A stretch of DNA of 64,000 nt from Numida meleagris (Eukaryota > Chordata > Aves > Galliformes > Numididae), in contig NC_034419.1 in NCBI RefSeq assembly GCF_002078875.1, positions 19,717,516 to 19,781,515 on the forward strand, read 5' to 3'. A program made the position numbers and the translations under genes. Below the pieces are notes generated by a model that had not been told where the DNA came from, did no database searches, and saw nothing but the letters and a program-made list of their open reading frames with translations. Positions 52,101 to 61,095 of this stretch are shown one piece after another (the first letter of the stretch is position 1; each line of letters starts with the position of its first letter).

Positions 52101-52439
52101 TGCCCCCCGCAGCACCCAGCACACGTCTAAGGAACGTCTCGAGCAGCTCTCCTACACCGCGCATCGGCACAACCGTTAATCATACACCGCCTTTTCGTAC
52201 ATCCCCTTTCTCCAGTCCTAAGATGACATCGGCAAGGAAGCGGCAGCCTCCCCCGAGCCCTACAGCACCGCACCCTCGAGCCTCCCGCCGGGCGCTGCCC
52301 TTGGGTCCCACCCAGCCTTTGTGTCTGCGCGCGGGGAACAAAAGGCAGCGGTGCCCCCACCCCCCGCGGAGGTTGACTCGCGAGAGAGGCCGGGACCCAC
52401 CTTGGAGAGCTGCCGCCGGAGGCTGAAGCGCTGCACCAT
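6820..52439 (-). CDS. TMCC1: TMCC1, ER coiled-coil membrane protein, distal-promoter isoform (join of 4 coding exons)
   Basis: Coding join on the minus strand: 52439-52401, 16268-15334, 8985-8850, 7134-6820, giving 474 residues plus TGA. Every junction has a GT donor and AG acceptor and the phases agree (0, 2, 0). Known of the family: TMCC1 is an endoplasmic reticulum membrane protein reported to act at ER-endosome contact sites with coronin 1C in endosome fission. Seen here: residues 14-45 are a Ser/Thr-rich lead; about 47-132 a first coiled coil; 140-206 a conserved block ([35 protein letters not shown]); about 205-275 a Ser/Gly/Thr-rich linker; about 278-400 a second coiled coil with a Q6 run; about 411-433 and 443-456 hydrophobic membrane segments; and a short C-terminal tail ending SPPR. 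The N-terminus [13 protein letters not shown] equals a mammalian short isoform as I recall it. The roughly 190-residue N-terminal extension of the long human isoform is not seen in this window. TMCC2 and TMCC3 are less likely, because the linker and tail read as TMCC1. Confidence 0.93.
7072..7089 (-). repeat. (CAG)6 codon run in TMCC1
   Basis: Six pure CAG codons on the coding strand give Q6 within ELQ...VVQ. The run is uninterrupted at DNA level, so its length may vary between individuals or species. It lies at the end of the second coiled coil, about 20 residues before the first membrane segment. Confidence 0.9.
7135..8849 (-). other. TMCC1 intron 3
   Basis: 1715 bp between CAG|GTGGGT and ctacag|GAG. 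No gene seen. Contains an A24 run at 8453-8476 and a moderately GC-rich patch near 7.5-8.0 kb. Confidence 0.9.
8453..8476. repeat. A24 homopolymer
   Basis: Twenty-four A on the plus strand within TMCC1 intron 3 (T-run in the transcript). Not preceded by a recognisable retroelement. Confidence 0.95.
8850..8985 (-). CDS. TMCC1: TMCC1 exon: second coiled coil, middle part
   Basis: 136 bp, too short and too split to show as a long open frame. Acceptor tctag|A at 8985, donor CAG|GTGGGT at 8850. The first base completes the Arg codon begun in the upstream exon; then 45 codons from [16 protein letters not shown] to [11 protein letters not shown] follow, ending in phase 0. Leu, Glu and Gln spacing is coiled-coil, continuous with EERYR before it and EALEACQ after it. 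All 45 residues read as in the mammalian protein as I remember it, so this part is under strong constraint. Confidence 0.95.
8986..15333 (-). other. TMCC1 intron 2
   Basis: 6348 bp between TACAG|GTAAGT and tctag|A. Unique AT-rich sequence with no supportable gene, RNA or repeat element. Open frames here are short and have no recognisable protein. Confidence 0.9.
15334..16268 (-). CDS. TMCC1: TMCC1 shared large exon: first coiled coil, conserved core and linker
   Basis: 935 bp, read from ATT at 16268 (acceptor tctag|ATTGAG) to AG at 15335-15334 (donor TACAG|GTAAGT), entering in phase 0 and leaving in phase 2. It encodes [16 protein letters not shown] through LMQ-type coiled coil to EERYR. About residues 47-132 of the protein form a heptad-rich coiled coil; then comes the invariant-looking core with [12 protein letters not shown]; then a Ser/Gly/Thr linker containing [16 protein letters not shown]; and then the start of the second coiled coil. 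An open reading frame of 297 codons from 16223 is a lower bound that begins at an internal GTG; the exon runs 15 codons further upstream to the acceptor. It is the most informative exon for identity and agrees closely with human TMCC1 from memory. Confidence 0.96.
16269..17114 (-). other. TMCC1 intron 1 as used by the proximal first exon
   Basis: 846 bp from AAG|GTACCG to gtctag|ATT. Contains an A15 run at 16991-17005. Transcripts from the distal promoter would skip exon 1b and have a 36 kb intron ending at the same acceptor. Confidence 0.75.
17030..17465 (-). promoter_or_regulatory. TMCC1: proximal CpG island promoter of TMCC1
   Basis: Sharp rise in GC and CpG from 17036 to about 17460, with a (CCG)n run at 17158-17170 just upstream of the exon 1b start codon. 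No TATA box is obvious. Flanking DNA on both sides is AT-rich. The island covers the 5' UTR and start of the proximal first exon on the minus strand, which makes it a natural internal promoter. Confidence 0.7.
17115..17153 (-). CDS. TMCC1: TMCC1 proximal alternative first coding exon (1b)
   Basis: Encodes [13 protein letters not shown], 13 residues, ending AAG followed by the donor GTACCG. It splices in phase 0 onto the same IERLEV exon across an 846-bp intron (17114-16269), giving a 474-residue protein identical to the distal form from residue 14 onward. The start has G at -3 (gagccATGC). The exon sits in its own CpG island, which argues for a separate promoter. The donor (AAG|GTAC) is weaker than a consensus GTRAGT. 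I do not recall this N-terminus from a described isoform, so the call rests on frame, donor, phase match and island position. Confidence 0.65.
22488..22590 (-). mobile_element. old CR1 LINE 3' fragment
   Basis: The stretch cacagactggttgaggtt and, further on, gcatttcccaggatggagactccacaacc follow the order of the reverse-complemented CR1 3' end as I remember it (…atctccaaggatggagactccacaacc). Heavily diverged. A possible continuation is seen around 23.03-23.06 kb (gtccagcatgattccttgtgacacacc). Confidence 0.5.
30013..30070. repeat. TA/TG-rich microsatellite with partial dyad symmetry
   Basis: Alternating TA and TATG units, flanked by cattgcat on the left and atgcaatg on the right, so the block is an imperfect inverted repeat. 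Confidence 0.7.
34402..35465 (-). mobile_element. CR1 LINE, 5'-truncated, about 1.06 kb
   Basis: The low-coordinate end carries the CR1 terminal short repeat (CATAGAAT twice on the plus strand, i.e. ATTCTATG at the 3' end of the element). The minus strand encodes part of a reverse transcriptase in two frames: 35509-34805 with [14 protein letters not shown] and the catalytic FADD box, and 34875-34489 with the C-terminal part ([20 protein letters not shown] to [13 protein letters not shown]). The frames are separated near 34890 by an apparent small deletion relative to the family, so the copy is dead. It lies in the TMCC1 intron in the same orientation as the gene. Divergence looks modest, as the frames are otherwise open. 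Confidence 0.95.
34489..35465 (-). pseudogene. broken CR1 reverse transcriptase remnant
   Basis: Motifs visible: [52 protein letters not shown], then a frame change near 34890 and a second open piece to a stop at about 34489. The endonuclease domain and the N-terminal RT part are missing by 5' truncation, which is usual for CR1 copies. No function is expected. Confidence 0.9.
41098..41240. repeat. A/C-rich low-complexity block
   Basis: Runs of AAAAC, AACAAA and similar units, nearly free of T on the plus strand for about 140 bases. The open frame across it is a by-product of composition. Confidence 0.8.
42903..43076 (+). mobile_element. CR1 LINE 3' fragment
   Basis: Plus-strand order matches the CR1 3' end as remembered: gaggctgcagaaactccattcctggagtctgc, then gggcagcttgctgagctgctctggctctgagcac, then agaggtcccttccgatttcaatg and the terminal attctgtgattc short repeat. 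Diverged, about 170 bp, and opposite in orientation to TMCC1. Confidence 0.85.
43361..43439 (-). other. exon-like sequence with start codon and consensus donor
   Basis: On the minus strand ATG at 43439 has A at -3 and G at +4 and opens 23 codons ([18 protein letters not shown]...) ending CGCAG|GTGAGG, a near-consensus donor. The donor leaves phase 2, so joining it to the TMCC1 exon at 16268 would be out of frame. It is not in a CpG island. It could be chance, a non-coding first exon, or an exon of something else. Confidence 0.2.
47922..48036. repeat. two-copy, 57-bp imperfect tandem repeat
   Basis: The block accaggccaggcacaggcc occurs at 47933 and 47990, with related flanks (gtgcggcatgg / gtgtggcacaa and tggccacatagcatcaccc / tggcacgcactgctgccat). 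A local tandem duplication within the intron. Confidence 0.75.
49900..49917. repeat. A18 homopolymer
   Basis: Eighteen A on the plus strand in the intron, with no adjacent element recognised. Confidence 0.9.
52401..52439 (-). CDS. TMCC1: TMCC1 distal alternative first coding exon (1a)
   Basis: Encodes 13 residues, [13 protein letters not shown], then AAG followed by the donor GTGGGT. The start codon has A at -3 and G at +4, a good vertebrate context. It splices in phase 0 to ATT GAG CGA (IERLEV...) at 16268. It lies inside a CpG island, and a 105-base assembly gap starts 94 bases upstream of the ATG, so the 5' UTR and transcription start may be partly missing. The peptide is basic, and L-x-R-x-x-S (LRRQLS) fits a basophilic kinase site; this is inference only. 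I recall the identical 13 residues as the N-terminus of a mammalian TMCC1 short isoform, which supports both the start and the gene identity. Confidence 0.9.
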
Positions 52440-52533
52440 GGTCCGGCCCGCTCCGCAGGGGGCACGCGGCGGGACGGCGGTGCCCGCAGCCCCCGCAGCC
52501 CAGGGAGCCGGGCCCGGGCAGCCCCGGCCTCAG

Positions 52534-52638
52534 NNNNNNNNNNNNNNNNNNNNNNNNNNNNNNNNNNNNNNNNNNNNNNNNNNNNNNNNNNNNNNNNNNN
52601 NNNNNNNNNNNNNNNNNNNNNNNNNNNNNNNNNNNNNN
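52534..52638. other. assembly gap (105 N)
   Basis: A run of 105 undetermined bases flanked by very GC-rich sequence, typical of a sequencing dropout. Protein frames drawn through it contain only X and should be ignored. Confidence 1.
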
Positions 52639-52698
52639 GGCCCCGCCCCGCACGCGGCGGAGAACCGGCAGCTGGAACGCGGACACACCGCGCCCGCA

Positions 52699-52731
52699 GC
52701 ACAGCACAGCACGGCACGGCACGGCACGGCC
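52699..52731. repeat. (GCACA)/(GCACG)n pentanucleotide run
   Basis: About six pentanucleotide units, GCACA changing to GCACG, beside the assembly gap in the distal CpG island. Confidence 0.85.
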
Positions 52732-55255
52732 CGCAGAGAGCGGCCTCGCGCGGCGCGGACACCCCGAGCTCGGCACTGGGCCCGACCCAGGGGCTCTGCC
52801 GGCCGCGGCGCCGTCCCGGAACAGAGGGGCGGCCCCACGTCGTCGCGGCTTCCCCAGACCTGGGCAGCGGAGCGGAACGCGCTGCTGCGCAGAATCATCG
52901 CCGCGTGCCGGTGCTCTGCAGCGCGTGGGACGCGGCCCCCGCCGCTCGGGGTTGCGGGAGGACGAAGCTCCAGTCCCGCGCTAACGCAGGCTCCGAGACT
53001 CCAGAGAGCTCAAGGGAAACGCCACTGACCGGGCCCGGTCCCACCACCCTCCCTCCCTCTGCATATTCCAGCGCGTGAGGTTAAATTCTTCCGTGGGAAT
53101 GCGCACAGAGGTCCTTGCTGCAGTCACCACTGAACACCGCTTCTCTCTTCACACCACAAATACGTACCCAGGTACGCTCCCATTTGTCCAACATCTTGGT
53201 AAGAATGGGTTTTGGATCCTTAACTTGCTCCTTTTCCCCTCACAGTACTGTGAGTGAAGGATGCAGCACTATCTTCACGCAGAAAAAGGGATTACAGGAC
53301 TCCGTCCCTCTGTCTGCAGCACTGCTCTCAGGGGCTGCAGGACCAGCACTGGTACTTGGCCAACAGTGCTGCCCAGCCAGGGCCCAGCGGACTGCCGCAG
53401 GAAGGAGGAGAGGGAAACAAAAGGCACAAACACAATGAAGGCCTCAAAATGTCTGGAAATGAGTTAATTTCTCACATAGCCCTGTCTCAGCAGTTTTCAG
53501 TTTTGGACCTCATCGGATTTTATTTCCATGCCTTTTTGTAATTGCCTTCTGCCTGCAATTTTGCTCTCATTTCCTCCTGTTCCTTCAGCTTAGAACTGCT
53601 GTGTGCTCCTGCTCTGCATGTCAGGTCTCCTGTGACACTCCCATGCGGAGCACCCATGACACAACTTTTGCACAATGACCCACTGAAGCAGAAAGGCAAT
53701 ATTTAAAGAGAAAACACCAAGAACATTTGAACAACAAAATGATGATACTTCAAAGAGATTGGAAATTTTTATCTAATAGAAGCTAACAGGAATGCTTTCC
53801 TACTTCTTATATACAATAAATATATTTAAGAAGCTTAAAAAATATATTCCTTCTCATCATCTACAACTTAAACATTTCTAGTGTACGAATGCCACTGTAT
53901 CAGAAGAAACTGCTTTGAAGGATGATTTATGTGATCTCAGCTAGAGCACCTTCAGAGCCGCATGCTTTTGTTTCCTTTCTGCTAACCTGTTCATCCACTG
54001 TTAAGTGACTGGGTGTCTGCATACCAAACAACATGGCTGACCATATCCTCAGCGTTCCTTCTGAGAACTTACACATCAGGTACAATTTTTTCAATACAAC
54101 TCAAATGTAGACACAGAATTGCACCATGAACCTCAAAGGGAGGGCTCCTTTTTGCATGACATTTAAATGGCTAAAGCATCAGTCCCTGCATTGTGCAGAC
54201 TTGCACAAAGTTATCTTCCAAATATCTCTAGACTACAATCAAAATTACTGGAGTCAGAAATGGCTCCCAGCACCTGGGGTGAGAGCACATCCCAGTTGAG
54301 TTTGGGCTGTATCAGGTAGAGATGGATCGTCCAGCACTATGCTGCTCACCAGCACTCTCCTTAGATCCTAGCTTCAATGGGAAGGAAACCACCAGGATCC
54401 CGTGCCGTACTCCAGCTACATCGGATCAAGGGACCAGGACCCTATGCCATGCCTGGTGGTTGGAGGAAGTTGCACACAGAGTTCATGCAAAACTACTCTC
54501 CACAGTATGTACTGGGAAAGCACACGTTGCTCTCAGGCATGGCTGCACAGTTGTGCAAAAGACCAGGGGTGATTTTAGGCCAGCATATTTGCCTTATTAA
54601 GGAAAAATGTTTGTAGCCTATTTTTAACATCAGCAGTTGGCCTGGAGGGTAGAGACAGAGGAGAGTTGGGCCAGGAAGGGTTATGAGAAGGGTCAGCGTG
54701 GTTCTCTATATAGAACTCAAAGGGAGTGTTAGAAAAAGATTAAACAGAGGTGTTTACTTTATAACTGCCATCTAAAATTCATATCTGAAGATGTGTACCT
54801 GAGCACTGAGAATCTCAGCTGTTGTATCACAGCATGCTTTGCTTGCACTCTGCCCTGTCATCACTAACTTGGAGGTTTCACAATGCAGAAATGTACAGAG
54901 GAAGTGCTCCCTCCCACAATGTGAGCTCCTTTTCAGAATGTTCACTCTTCCTAGAAACACACAGTACATCGCCCAGCTACCAGGCCCTGATTTTATAACA
55001 GTCACATAACACTGACAGCAAAAGGAACTGCTGGGACTGGAACACCAGAAACCTCCCCACGCTGGAGGAGCACACACCAGCGCTGTGGGCATCCCACACC
55101 TGCAGCTGCATCACTCCCCACCCTGACCTGGGTCAGCGCTCCTCGCTCTGCCGTCTGACTCTATGCAGAAGCCTGCTGCTCTTCAGTTAATTCTCAGCGC
55201 AGGACATCGACACCTCTGTGAACCGCCTGTGTCCAGAAACCTGACACGTGCTTGT

Positions 55256-55296
55256 TGCTGGAAATCAGGGTTGTTCTTCCACCCTGATTTCCAGCA
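55256..55296. repeat. perfect inverted repeat, 16-bp arms, 9-base loop
   Basis: TGCTGGAAATCAGGGT at 55256-55271 is exactly the reverse complement of ACCCTGATTTCCAGCA at 55281-55296, separated by TGTTCTTCC. Either strand of RNA would form a stable stem. No flanking element recognised. Confidence 0.97.
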
Positions 55297-57910
55297 TTTC
55301 TGTGACAACACCCTCCTCCCATGGCTGAAATTCTTTTTTATGTGTGCTTAAAGATGCACTTGGTACTTGGAAAGTGGAAAAAATCAGGAACAATGTTATG
55401 TTTATGCCATGTATACAAGCTCTCTGATGTCATTTGTCAACATAATAACCAAACGTGATAGTCCCACAGTTTAAATCCACTTCTACCCACTGCACACTCA
55501 TCATGGTTTTACAACTTCCACAAGCTTCGTACTCCTAAAGAAATCAATTTTTTCACACGACTCCTTCCCTTTTTAATTATAATTTGAGACACTTTGTTAT
55601 AATCATTTGCTTAGATTAAAACTTAGATAAATGGTGAAACAGTTAATTTTTAGTACCAGCACTTCCATGCTAACCAAAGTCTACTCAAATAAGATTTGCA
55701 CAAGCAGGTATACTCCCCCCAGACAGTTTACACAAGGCCAACACATTGCAGTAGAATTCATGGCCTTGTTAAGAGCCTTGCTGACATGAGCATAACAATG
55801 AAGCACGTGCTGTCCCGCCATCGCCTGCAGGAACAGCAGCAGAGACCTGGCGGCAGTGCTCCTTGAACAGGGGCTCCGCTCAGGGCTGCTCCACTGAACT
55901 TCAGTGCACTGCGGCTCGCAGGAACCTGCTGCCCTATAGGCAAGATTCAAGAGCTCGCACCAAGTGAACAACACATTGCATGGACAATGGTATTACAAGA
56001 GAAACTGCTGTAAGCTAATTAAACAGCGTCTGTTCACATTGTGTCTACGTGCATTGATCCACATGGCACACGAGTGCAGTGCAATGCCTCAGCTGTAGGC
56101 TCAGAGTGCTCCCGCTACCAAGCCAATGGCTCAGTGCACACTTCTTGTCATAGGAATGCTGCAGGTGGAAGTCAGCTATGGAAAATGTAAGACAAGGCCA
56201 TGGCCAGGTCAGCAGCACAAACACTTTGGGCTGCCTGTGGGAAACAGGTGACAGTACAGGGAGAAGTCAATATGATTTTAACCTTTAGTGATGTGAGATA
56301 TAAAAAAATTACAGAAACAGCAGAAGGATTTCAGTCAGACTACGAAAAGGAACCCCATGCAGTGAAGTGGTCGAACACTCACACACACGCAGTGAGCGCT
56401 GCCACGGCCGGGTCCTGCCACAGGGACAGGGCTGAGCCCAACGCCTCGCACTTCCGCACCTCTATGTGCGCTGCCTGATCTGTTTCCTTGAATAGTCTCT
56501 GATTACAGTTCCTAGGGGTTACACAAATCTGCTGACATCCACACCATCTAACAGACACCACACTGCTCCTTGTGAAGGACAGCAGCCTCTCAGCTCAGCG
56601 CTCCGAGCGAGCTCCATGCAGGACTCAGAGTCCCTCACGACAGCTTTGCCACTGCCTTTTGGGGCCGACCCGCTGCCCCCAATCTTCAGACCCCCAGCCA
56701 CTGCTCCCCAACCTGCCACCCCCCAACACACAACCCAGCAGCAGAGAGGCATGGTGCCTAAGTACCGCAGCCAGGTGGCTGGCCAGCCCCATGCACTGCT
56801 TTCCACGCACTGCTTTCTAAGGGGACAATATCTCTTCCTTCCATGGCCAGACACATAACCAGGCAGCACCTGCTTGCCTAAATGTAAATACACCCGCTTA
56901 AAAGACAGGACCAGAAGCACTGATGACGCTTTGTGTACAGCCCAGCCCTTTGGTTTGCGTGAAGCTGGGGCACATTCCCAGCAGCACCATACGGCCTCAC
57001 ATGTGCTGCCTGAACCATTTCCCGGTGACCGTGGAGATGAGCCTAAAATGCAGTTCAGCACTGCTGGAATCCCCCACTGCCTCCCAGGGGAACAGCAGCC
57101 TTTTCTGCATATCTTTCTGACTTCTATACGACCCTTCTCGCAGACCCTGTTCTCCCAGTGTACATAAATATTCTGTCAAAACATTCACAAAAGAGAAAAT
57201 TTGGCTGTTAGGAAAAGCCACCAAAATTGATTTTCAAATTTAAAGTGAACTTGACCTAAGAAAGAGCAGGTCTGCCTGACATCCCTTCACAAGAACATAA
57301 AATACAATCACAATGAAATTGTTTCTCGCACAAGATATCTTGTAACCATTATTTTCAAATGCTCAGTTAGACTTTTTTAATACGCCTCTCATTGAGACCC
57401 CCTACAACATTTTACTTACACATCAAATTAATAGTTTTCAGTATGTTCTCTTTAATTTTTGCATTTTGTAGGGTTAGCAGAAATGTTATAGATGGAAATA
57501 AAATCAGTACTTTATGAACAGAAGGCAAAGAGGTAGGCACCTCACTGATAGCCTGGAAGGAAGGACCTGCCGGAGTAGCCAACATGGGATATCCTCTTCA
57601 TGCAGAATGTTTGGAAGATAAGAACGTCACACATTTAAAAGAACACGTTCTCAGGATTACCCCTTTCTGTTTATAAATATTTCTAAATCTTTAAAATTAT
57701 TTTATACCTATGCATTCTAAACTTCCTGCTATCAGTCTATGGTTTTCTGCACACACCAGGGCATAAATTGCATCAGAAAAACAAAACTAGATTCAAGAAA
57801 GGTGCTTAAATTTATGTATTTTTTTAATTTAAGCTTCTTCCGCATTATCTACATTTTCCTATCAACTAAGAAAATACTTAGTTTCACTGCTGCGTTAGGA
57901 TGATTCTCTC

Positions 57911-58076
57911 TCAATCACTGCGAGGACAACATCCCGTATTTCTGAAAGCCAATTCAATAGCATGAACCAATTCATTTTCAGGATGGATGAAGGGAACCAT
58001 TTGTACACAGACATCCCGAAAAGTCATAGCTCCCTCTATCGACTGAGACTGCAGGAAGGGCACCTGCCCAGCATAG
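57911..58076 (-). other. short coding-like frame after an acceptor-like site
   Basis: On the minus strand, tttttctctatgctgggcag precedes VPFLQSQSIEGAMTFRDV...HPENELVHAIELAFRNTG and a TGA at 57913-57911. The composition looks protein-like, with mixed hydrophobic and charged residues and no low complexity, and the pyrimidine-rich CAG suits a last exon. I do not recognise the family. It may be a terminal exon, an old pseudogene piece or chance. Confidence 0.2.
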
Positions 58077-60404
58077 AGAAAAAGGCACTGAGGCACTGTT
58101 GGTAATTATTCTATCTGCATCTGTACCAAATCATCTGAAGTAGTTTCCTGTCAAAGCTTCCCACATATGAAGATCACTAAAATATCCTGACATAAAGGTG
58201 TCATCCCCATCTAAAAAAATCTCAAACAGCAACACAAATAACCAAGAGTACAGTGGCATTCTAGGTCTAGATGCAGCTTCTTCAATTAAAATTTCTTTGC
58301 TTCACTCACAAACTACAAACGCTGCTGATTCAGGCCTCCTTGCCCGCCTCATTGGACGTTGTTCTACTCCAGCTAGGGCATCTGTCCTGCACACCTTCAG
58401 TACTGACAGAAATTGGGGCACTCTGAACGTGATGCCTCCTACTTATTTCCACAGAAACTACAACAGCTACAAAAAGCACAATAGCATTGTTGGATAGAGC
58501 ACATGCTCAGATACAAAATGCTATTTTCCAGCACAGTCACCACCATTAGTTATGCATTTTTGCTCATGATGAACATTGCATGCCACTCTCATGACCACCG
58601 TTGCCAATGCTGAAACGCAGCACCCACCCCTCGCTGTGCTCACATCCACTGCTTGGTCTCCAAACGTGTTCAGTGTCAATGAATGTCAGTGGGTGTCACA
58701 TGCAGGACCTCAATTCCACCCCTTTGCTTCGTACACACTCCCATGTCACTCAGCAAGGGCTGAGGAAAAGGGTCAGATACTACTAAGTGTGCATATAACA
58801 ACTTTAATGGCTTTACTGGGTTTTATTTTCTGTAACAAATCTGGACTAATGACAGTTAGACTATCCAGATGCCAATTATACTAAAATTAATTTGCTGGCT
58901 CTCCTGTATTTTAGCGTCCTTCCACTTTGTCCATAAAGACTTTGAGCACAAGGTCACTCCAGTGCTTCACTAAGGTGATGGCCACCAGGCAGGGAAAGGC
59001 AGTGCCTGGCACAACACGGTCATTTGAAGCAATTAAGTGACTGAAGATTAATTGCTGTGCTTGTAAAACAACCCTCAGACTAATCTTGACCAATCACTCT
59101 GCAATTACACCACTACATCATCTGCTGTTATCTTATCTTGTTGCAAGATGCAAACAGTGCAACCCTATCCCTGCACAAAGCATCAACATTGCGTTGTGGC
59201 TCTTCTGCTGGTGGAGGAGAGCAGCAGTCCCTGTCACAGGGGCTCGAGCTGTGTTAGCGCACGCTGCACACAGCTACTGAATTGCATTTCCTGGAAGTTC
59301 AGATCTGTAGCTCCAGGTATTTGCAGCATTAGCTTTAAGAATAAATTCCTGAGGCTGAAATGAGCCTGATGCTCCTCACACAGTAATCCACCCAGATTTC
59401 TGTGGTGCATCACTGCTGAGCATGCCTATGCCCCTACTTTACAGTGAAGAAAAGATCCTCCTCCTCATTATGAACCACGCCAACTCTGCACAATCTGTGC
59501 TGTTTAAACGTGATTCAGCTGCAAGTACTGGAATTTAATATCAAATATATTATTATCAGAAGGGCTCATGACTAACCTCATCTGTTTATATGACAAGAAT
59601 TATTTTTAATGTAAAAACAGTACTTTGGGGGTAAAACTACAAAATGTTTTATTTAGAATCTGTTACGGTAAAATTCCAAAAACATTTATCATCTACAGGT
59701 GTTGAATGGGAGCGCAAATATTACAGTATGCTGTTAATAATACTGCTTACTATTTTGTGAGATGTGTGAAAACTTAAGCAATCTTTTACAGATCTCAGAC
59801 AGCCCAAGCAGTGCTTCCACACGGTGTTAATGATCTACAAAGCGACCTCCTGCATCGTTTAGGGTGGCTGTCCCAAGAGCCTGCTAATACGCCACTCATA
59901 GACCAGTGTGACTGCTTGGAAAGGGTCATTAGGAAGTACCTAAAATAAACAGGCTTACTGTTAGTAGCCTTTATGTGACTCTCATGTCAATACTGTCACA
60001 GGAAAATACTGAGCAGTGTACAAACTACAGACTAGATATTGTTACACAACTGAAGCACATGCAGTCTTTTTTTAAATAGACAGTAACAGAATATAGATTT
60101 AAGTTGGCAACTAATATCTAAAGATACTTGAAATATTTATGAAAACTGATCACTGAAAATGAAAACAGGGTGAGAACACAGGAAGTTCCGTGAGAGCAGA
60201 GCAGAACTGAAGTGCACGGTGCCTCAGAAAGCTGCCGTGGGGGACCTCACTGGAGGAGCGCACACTGAAGTGCTGGCACAGGCACTGACAACCTTTGAGT
60301 TGCTCTTTTTTCTAGGTTACTTGATTTCATATCTTCAGCATTCCCTCTGGCTGTTAAAATCTGTTAAAAAGCTCAGCGATTTTAATATGTGATAGTCTCA
60401 ACTC

Positions 60405-60715
60405 CAGATCACAGAATCATGGACTGACAGAGGTGGGCAGGGCCCTCCCGTTCCCTCTGTGCACCGCAGCAGGGCCACCAGAGCCATGCCCAGCCCCACA
60501 TCCAGGAGACCCCCAAGGAGGGAGAGTCCCCGCTCCTCTGGGTGATCTGATCCAGTGCTCCGCTGCCCACACGGCGATGTTTAGAGGGGGATCCTCCAGT
60601 GTTGCAATTTCTGCCCTCTGCCATCTACACTTGCCGCTGGGCACCACAGAAAAGCCTGGCGCTGCGCTCTTTGCAACCCACCTTCAGGAACTGATGCAGG
60701 TAAGGTTCCAACACG
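60405..60715 (-). mobile_element. diverged CR1 LINE 3' fragment
   Basis: Starts with cacagaatcatgg, the terminal CR1 repeat in reverse. It keeps the order of CR1 blocks: cagggccaccagagcc, ttctgccctctgcc, cgctgggcaccacagaaaagcctggc, ctctttgcaacccaccttcagg and gataaggttcc-like sequence. It has many substitutions and small indels, so it is older than the copy at 34.4 kb. Confidence 0.8.
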
Positions 60716-61079
60716 TGCCGTGCAACACAGCGGCTGAGCACTGCCCTTGCCCTCATGGCACCAACAGAGCTCAGGTGGAGCAACCTCTCACCAAAGTACA
60801 GCTGCTACTTTTGCAGCTCTGGAACTTTAATACTGTTTTGTTGGTTCACATCCTGTAACTCCTTACCCCACAAAAAGCTCAAAGTACTGTGAAACCCAGG
60901 CAATCTCACACCACCATTTTTAAGCCACCGAAGTCCTGATTTCACAGCTCAGTGGGCTGCTTTTACTAAAAAAGGCTTTCTGCAAAAATATTTAAATGTA
61001 CACTGTTTAAAATACAACATCAAATGAAGTATCTCTACAAAACTTTAATTATTGCATTATTATCCATGCCATGAGTCTC

Positions 61080-61095
61080 TTTTTTTTTTTTTTTT
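61080..61095. repeat. T16 homopolymer followed by AACAG
   Basis: Sixteen T on the plus strand, ending aacag. No element recognised. Confidence 0.9.

Larger units (their letters stand above)
51770..53040 (-). promoter_or_regulatory. TMCC1: distal CpG island promoter of TMCC1
   Basis: GC- and CpG-rich from about 51.77 kb, densest between 52.0 and 53.0 kb, containing exon 1a and the assembly gap. No TATA box is seen. Transcription toward lower coordinates would start near or inside the gap. The island extends about 600 bases beyond the start codon, so bidirectional activity is possible but unproven. Confidence 0.75.

Noticed and set aside
52127..53028. Long frames on both strands across the distal CpG island
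   Set aside because: They are bridged by the run of N and owe their length to it and to high GC.
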